NCBI GenBank assembly: GCA_049589355.1
Contig: JBAWAP010000148.1
Location: 1-18,688 of the forward strand
DNA: 18,688 nt
Direction: 5' to 3'
DNA from: JBAWAP01 sp049589355
GTDB lineage: Bacteria; Chloroflexota; Anaerolineae; VGOG01
Part shown: positions 14,760-18,688 of the stretch, one piece after another
Layout of the letters: the number at the start of each line of letters is the position of its first letter
Position numbering within the stretch: position 1 is the first letter of the stretch
Notes under the pieces: model-generated
Seen by the model: the letters and a program-made list of their open reading frames with translations, nothing else
What the model was told of the DNA's origin: nothing
Database searches by the model: none
Position numbers and translations under genes: made by a program

Positions 14760-14777
14760 ATGAGAGGGGCGTCTTGA
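14760..14777 (+). other. Five-codon minigene overlapping the TTG start of the hydrolase
   Basis: ATG 14760 reads MRGAS then TGA (14775-14777), which overlaps the proposed TTG start (14774-14776) as TTGA. AAGGAAGGGG lies about 10 nt upstream of the ATG. This could load ribosomes for re-initiation at the weak TTG codon. It echoes the coupled leader ORF at 3977-4081. Confidence 0.3.
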
Positions 14778-16534
14778 AACGGATTCTGAGTACCCGGCCT
14801 TTGTTGCTTAGCCTGTTGTGGATCATAGGTACCTTGGTTAGCCTTGTGGCCTTGGCTGTCCTTTTCCATAAGAACTACACGAGCGAGACTGCACTATCCT
14901 CTATTCCTACGGCAACCGGAACTCCTCAACCAGTGCTCGCTTCTACAGCGATACCAAGTAAGACGCCGACTATCAAACCCACAGCGACCATAACGTTGAT
15001 GCCAACAATCACCAATACGCTTAGCTGCACAGCTACGCCCGCCAACATGCGGACATCCACACTGACGCCCTTTGAGAAGCCCTTGATTCCCTTTGGGGTT
15101 AATATGGGTTCAGACAGCCCCCGGGCCCGTCAGTTGGCCCGCAAGGCAGGAGCTGAATGGGTGAGGACGAGTGTCAGTTGGGCAACGGTTGAGCCAACCA
15201 ATATGGACCTGACCAACCCAGCCAATGGCAACTGGCCCGACTCCTGGATCGGCGCTCTCACTAACGAGGGGTTTAGCATACTGGTGCTTATCTGGAAGAA
15301 CCCCTCCTGGGCTGCCAGCACGAGTTGTGGTCCTTTGTATTCAGGCATGCTGGGAGAGTTCAGCGAGTTTCTGATGGCTCTGGTGACCCGCTACAGTCAG
15401 CCACCGTACGATGTCAAGTACTGGGAGTTGTACAACGAGCCAGACATCAAACACTCAGGGCTAGGGGAGGGATTCGGTGGTTGCTGGGGCAACAATGGGG
15501 CAGAGTATGCGGAGATGTTGGCGGTGGCGGATGAGGCGATTCATGGTGCCGATCCGGAGGCCAAGGTGTTGTTAGGTGCCCCAGCCTATGAGTGGTATAA
15601 CGGTGATTTCTTCAACAGTGGGATTGATCCGAGTATCACGCCTGGGCCGACGGAGTGGTCAACATCGGGGAACGAGTTTCCAGATTTCCTGGAAGATGTA
15701 TTGACCAATGGAGGCGGGGAGTACTTCGATGTGATGGCATTCCATAGCTACGTTGTTTTCCATCCTCGGTGGGATTCTCTTGATGATGGGAGTCTGCCTG
15801 GGGATGTAGCCTACGAGCCAGCCTGTAGCGGGTCAACGGACTTGATGAAGCGACCTCAGGAAGGCGACATTCTGGGGAAGTTGATCTACTTGCGCAAGCG
15901 GTTGGAGAATTACGGGTGTGGGGATAAGCCGTTTGTGTTGACGGAGATGGGTCGAAGGAGTGATGCGGGGCAACTGATGCTACAGCAGGATTGTTTGGGT
16001 GGGAATGTGCCTGGAAGCCATGAACAGCAGAGTCGTTACGCGGTGCAGGGGAATGTGCGAGCCTTGGCGGCTGGGTTAGAAATCGCTATCTGGTTCGACG
16101 TGGTAGATTATGTAACTGGGGAATATGGTCTGTTGGACACGGCTTTGAACCCTAAGCCGTCGTATTGGGCGTACAAGACAACGACGGACGAGTTGATGGG
16201 TGCGACGTACGATCATCAAATGACAGCTACGGAAGCCAGTAGGTGGACGGATGTGGAGGGGTATGAGTTTCGGATGGTGGACGGGAGGCGGAAGTGGGTG
16301 CTGTGGACGCCGACGAAGGCGAGTGGGGAGACAACTAGACAGGTGTCATTCCCTGCGGATCGGGTGCGGGTGGTGCCGAAGCAAAAGTACGATGACACGT
16401 ATCCTGACACAGAGATACCTGGGATCGTACAGGTGATTGATGATGGTGGGCCAGGGGACTTGGATGGTGTGGTGAATGGTCAGGTGACGATCAACATTAC
16501 GGCCAGTCCAGTCTTCGTACAGGAATGGTCCTGA
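14774..16534 (+). CDS. Membrane-tethered clan GH-A glycoside hydrolase with Thr/Pro stalk
   Basis: 586 aa. An N-terminal signal-anchor (about 8-30) and a Thr/Pro-rich stalk (38-100) precede a TIM-barrel catalytic domain (about 104-480). The acid/base is Glu222 in WELYNEPD and the nucleophile Glu391 in VLTEMG, the standard clan GH-A spacing; GH39/GH5-like, exact family unresolved. The C-terminal region (about 490-586) is probably a beta domain. The start is TTG 14774 with GAGAGGGG 4 nt upstream. In an exopolysaccharide operon the enzyme probably trims or releases the polymer, as PslG (GH39) does for Psl; this is analogy, not homology shown. From residue 107 on it is closely paralogous to the gene at 17452, with near-identical DNA patches. 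Confidence 0.85.
   Translation: MKRILSTRPLLLSLLWIIGTLVSLVALAVLFHKNYTSETALSSIPTATGTPQPVLASTAIPSKTPTIKPTATITLMPTITNTLSCTATPANMRTSTLTPFEKPLIPFGVNMGSDSPRARQLARKAGAEWVRTSVSWATVEPTNMDLTNPANGNWPDSWIGALTNEGFSILVLIWKNPSWAASTSCGPLYSGMLGEFSEFLMALVTRYSQPPYDVKYWELYNEPDIKHSGLGEGFGGCWGNNGAEYAEMLAVADEAIHGADPEAKVLLGAPAYEWYNGDFFNSGIDPSITPGPTEWSTSGNEFPDFLEDVLTNGGGEYFDVMAFHSYVVFHPRWDSLDDGSLPGDVAYEPACSGSTDLMKRPQEGDILGKLIYLRKRLENYGCGDKPFVLTEMGRRSDAGQLMLQQDCLGGNVPGSHEQQSRYAVQGNVRALAAGLEIAIWFDVVDYVTGEYGLLDTALNPKPSYWAYKTTTDELMGATYDHQMTATEASRWTDVEGYEFRMVDGRRKWVLWTPTKASGETTRQVSFPADRVRVVPKQKYDDTYPDTEIPGIVQVIDDGGPGDLDGVVNGQVTINITASPVFVQEWS
15089..15998 (+). repeat. Paralogous block, copy A (catalytic core of first hydrolase)
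   Basis: Aligns with 17779-18688 at nearly constant offset (about 2690-2699). Two small in-frame insertions lie in copy B, after NEPDI and before GDKPF. Patches such as that encoding MDLTNPANGNWPDSWIG differ by very few bases, suggesting recent duplication or gene conversion. Confidence 0.8.
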
Positions 16535-16615
16535 TCCGTCATTAGCTGGGAGCTTTTCCCGAACCATGACCCCATTTCTCAAGGCGACCATCACCTTTAG
16601 CAAAAGGGTGCCTGT

Positions 16616-17353
16616 ATGAAGAGAGCGATTATCCTATTGACTAGTTTTGGATTGCTAGCACTGCTTGTTCGTGCCGCAGACATATTCTGGCCATTGAAGG
16701 TGGGCGCTGGCCTAGGTACTCCATATCATGAGGTCACCGCAAACTGTATATCAAGGGCTTTGAGCACCGGAAACAGCTCAATTGACGTAACCTTTAGCGG
16801 TTTTGTTCCTGCAGGTATCAGTACTCCTACCCAGACAGTTGTATCTACACCTACGGATACCATCAAACCGAAGCCTACTAGCTCAGCTACGTTAGTACCA
16901 AAATCTACCGATACGCCATCTTCCACCCCCCTACCCACTAGCACAAGTATTGCGACCATTACACGTGCGCCCATCAGTACGAACACCCAGACAGTCATGC
17001 CTATAAGCCGTGCTACGGTCACCGCAACCCCTAAGCCGACCAACACGCTGATCCGAGAACCAGTAACTGCGGCGATTGAGATGCCGTCGGCTATGCCCGC
17101 ACAGCCAACGTGGACAGCCGAGGTGACACGGGCGACGTGGACAGTTACGGTAGCGAGTGTAGCCACGAGCATAGCCACGTACACGGCCAGGGTTGAGTCA
17201 GAGCCCTCTTCCCCCTTGCTGGATCGCCTTGTTAGAAACAAACCATCCATCTGGGGGAACAAGGGTTTCTATATTCTGTTAGGTGTTCTATACTTGACGT
17301 TGCTTGGTCTATTCCTTAAGCAGATTATCAGCACCCTTAAGCGCCACCCCTGA
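16616..17353 (+). CDS. Membrane-anchored Thr/Pro-rich stalk protein of unknown function
   Basis: 245 aa. The signal peptide spans about 1-21 and is followed by a short unassigned head (22-68, one Cys). A low-complexity Thr/Ser/Pro-rich stalk (about 69-195, repeated TPT/TNT/STP) leads to a C-terminal membrane helix (GFYILLGVLYLTLLGLFL) and a basic tail (KRHP). I recognise no domain. The stalk resembles that of the preceding hydrolase in composition, and both adjoining genes encode hydrolases, so it may present or space glycan-active partners at the surface. Codons are more A/T-ended than in the glycosyltransferases. AAAGGGTG precedes ATG 16616. Confidence 0.7.
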   Translation: MKRAIILLTSFGLLALLVRAADIFWPLKVGAGLGTPYHEVTANCISRALSTGNSSIDVTFSGFVPAGISTPTQTVVSTPTDTIKPKPTSSATLVPKSTDTPSSTPLPTSTSIATITRAPISTNTQTVMPISRATVTATPKPTNTLIREPVTAAIEMPSAMPAQPTWTAEVTRATWTVTVASVATSIATYTARVESEPSSPLLDRLVRNKPSIWGNKGFYILLGVLYLTLLGLFLKQIISTLKRHP

Positions 17354-17451
17354 CCTGCACCGCGGATTCACTAGGCGGTTCAGGATGTATTTGGGTCGGT
17401 AAGGGACAAAAGCGAGCTTGGTCCAGCTAGTTCTAAGAGAGGAGCTCTAAC

Positions 17452-18688
17452 ATGTTTAAGAGAGTTGCTATGCTTTTTGCTCTTGGTGCCACAGCTTTGG
17501 TTTCCATCCCTTCAGTGACGTATATGGTATCTAGTCCTCCCATCAACGCCCGCCAGTCGCTGCAAATGTCTACTATTGTCATAGGCCCCTGCGATGTGGA
17601 TTTCAATGGCAATGGCGTTGTGGCTGTTGATGACATTATGCAAGTGGCCAGCCGCTGGCGGAGTACCGCCCAGGTGGATATCGATGACTACGATCTCGAC
17701 GGAGATGACGATATAGATGTCGTTGACATCATGCTCGTGGCGGTTCACTGGGGTGAGCTCTGCCTGACATATATGCCTCCCTTTGGAGTCAATATGGGCT
17801 CAGGCAACGCGACGGCTCGCCAGTTGGCCCGTGAGGCAGGGGCTCGATGGGTCAGGACAGGCATCAGTTGGAAATCGGTCGAACCGACCGACATGGACCT
17901 GACCAACCCAGCCAACGGCAACTGGCCCGACTCCTGGATCGGCAATCTGGCTAACGAGGGATTTGGTATACTGGTGCTTGTTTTTGAGAACCCCTCCTGG
18001 GCTGCCAACACGAGTTGTGGTCCTTTGAAATCAGGCATGCTGGGGGAGTTTAGCGAGTTTCTGACAGCCTTGGTAGCCCGCTACAGCCAGCCTCCCTACA
18101 ACGTTAAGTACTGGGAACTGTACAACGAGCCGGACATTCATCGGGAGGACTGGTATGGAGAGGGCATAGGCGGTTGCTGGGGCAATCACGGGGCAGAGTA
18201 TGCGCAGATGTTGGCGGCAGCAGATGCAGCGATCCACGGGGCAGATCCGGAGGCCAAGGTGCTTTTAGGGCCGCTGGCGTATGAGTGGTGGACTGATGAC
18301 CACTTCAACAGCGGGATTGATCCGAGCATCACGCCTGGACCAACCGAGTGGACAACGTCGGGGGCAGAGTTTCCGGATTTCCTGGAAGTGGTATTGAACA
18401 ATGGGGGTGGGGATCACTTTGATGTGATGTCTTTCCATAGCTACATTGTTTTCCATCCCCGTTGGGACCTTCCGGATGATGGGAGTCTGCCGGGGGATGT
18501 AGCCTACGAGCTGGCGTGCAGTGGGTCAACGGATTTGCTGAAGAGGCCGCAGGAGGGGGACATCTTGGGGAAGCTGATCTACTTGCGGAAGCGATTGATG
18601 AAGCACAACGTGGCCTATGGGGACAAGCCGTTCGTCGTGAGTGAGATTGGTCGCAGAAGTGATGCTGGTCAGCCGATGCTGCAGCAGG
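17452..18688 (+). CDS. Secreted clan GH-A glycoside hydrolase with dockerin-like Ca-binding repeats (partial, runs off window)
   Basis: 412 complete codons are open to the window end. The signal peptide spans about 1-33. Residues 48-103 hold two dockerin-type repeats: DVDFNGNGVVAVDDIMQVASRW and DLDGDDDIDVVDIMLVAVHW, each with a 12-residue EF-hand-like loop. The catalytic barrel starts at 110 (PFGVNMGS); acid/base Glu226 (WELYNEPD) and nucleophile Glu398 (VVSEIG). It is a paralogue of the gene at 14774 from PFGVNMGS onward, but the membrane helix and Thr/Pro stalk are replaced by the dockerin-like pair, implying a different attachment mode. GAGGAG (17439-17444) lies 7 nt before ATG. The C-terminus, and any further module, lies outside the window. 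Confidence 0.85.
   Translation, partial: MFKRVAMLFALGATALVSIPSVTYMVSSPPINARQSLQMSTIVIGPCDVDFNGNGVVAVDDIMQVASRWRSTAQVDIDDYDLDGDDDIDVVDIMLVAVHWGELCLTYMPPFGVNMGSGNATARQLAREAGARWVRTGISWKSVEPTDMDLTNPANGNWPDSWIGNLANEGFGILVLVFENPSWAANTSCGPLKSGMLGEFSEFLTALVARYSQPPYNVKYWELYNEPDIHREDWYGEGIGGCWGNHGAEYAQMLAAADAAIHGADPEAKVLLGPLAYEWWTDDHFNSGIDPSITPGPTEWTTSGAEFPDFLEVVLNNGGGDHFDVMSFHSYIVFHPRWDLPDDGSLPGDVAYELACSGSTDLLKRPQEGDILGKLIYLRKRLMKHNVAYGDKPFVVSEIGRRSDAGQPMLQQ
17779..18688 (+). repeat. Paralogous block, copy B (catalytic core of second hydrolase)
   Basis: Partner of 15089-15998. The homology begins sharply at the CCCTTTGG codons (Pro-Phe-Gly) and not at the gene starts, so only the catalytic core is shared. 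Confidence 0.8.

Noticed and set aside
16726..17262. Minus-strand ORF of 178 codons opposite the Thr/Pro stalk
   Set aside because: Antisense of a Thr/Pro/Ser-rich low-complexity stretch gives a Val/Gly-rich open frame by composition alone.

Overview
The window reads like a chromosomal segment of a Chloroflexota bacterium, most likely Anaerolineae-like. This is inferred from style only: Thr/Pro-rich 'TPT' stalks, dockerin-like DxDxDG..DVVDIMLVA..W repeats, a GEVED-type surface protein, GT-C glycosyltransferases in an exopolysaccharide operon, and interspersed TGTCATTGCGA and ATCAGTAATCAGT repeats. No marker gene is present, so the taxonomy is tentative.

Left part (1-5700). A repeat-bearing intergenic stretch precedes an OmpR/PhoB-type response regulator (420-1151). 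Just downstream lie three 11-bp-spaced (C/T)TAAC repeats and a near-perfect sigma70-type promoter (TTGACA-17-TATAAT). That promoter leads into a cyclic di-GMP-I (GEMM-I) riboswitch with a terminator. A remnant of a receiver-domain protein follows. Then comes a second, diverged copy of riboswitch plus terminator, which sits immediately before a secreted subtilisin-like protease (1989-3911). A 34-codon leader ORF is coupled by ATGA overlap to a secreted GEVED-type surface protein (4078-5439). The protease and the surface protein share a short C-terminal motif before their terminal membrane segment. The module looks like c-di-GMP-controlled surface remodelling.

Middle (5700-7680). A two-gene ABC-2 exporter (permease and ATPase) runs on the minus strand. 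It is divergent from the right-hand operon, and promoter-like sequences face both ways in the shared intergenic region.

Right part (7680-18688, runs off the end). This is a tightly packed exopolysaccharide/cell-surface glycan operon. In order it holds a broken O-antigen-ligase-like gene, a GT-C glycosyltransferase, a YbhN/LPG-synthase-TM-type membrane protein, a GT4 glycosyltransferase, a polyprenyl-phosphate sugar-1-phosphate transferase (the priming enzyme), and a DUF2142-type GT-C protein. Then follow two paralogous clan GH-A glycoside hydrolases flanking a membrane-anchored Thr/Pro-rich stalk protein. One hydrolase is tethered by a membrane segment and stalk. The other has a signal peptide and a dockerin-like Ca-binding pair, and is cut by the window end. 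The inferred logic is synthesis of a lipid-linked glycan on the inner leaflet, elongation on the outer face, and trimming or remodelling by surface-tethered hydrolases, comparable in principle to PslG in Psl systems.

The most unusual items are the duplicated riboswitches whose variable stem is filled by genome-repeat units, the RR fragment trapped between them, the shared C-terminal motif, and the anchor-swapped hydrolase paralogues.
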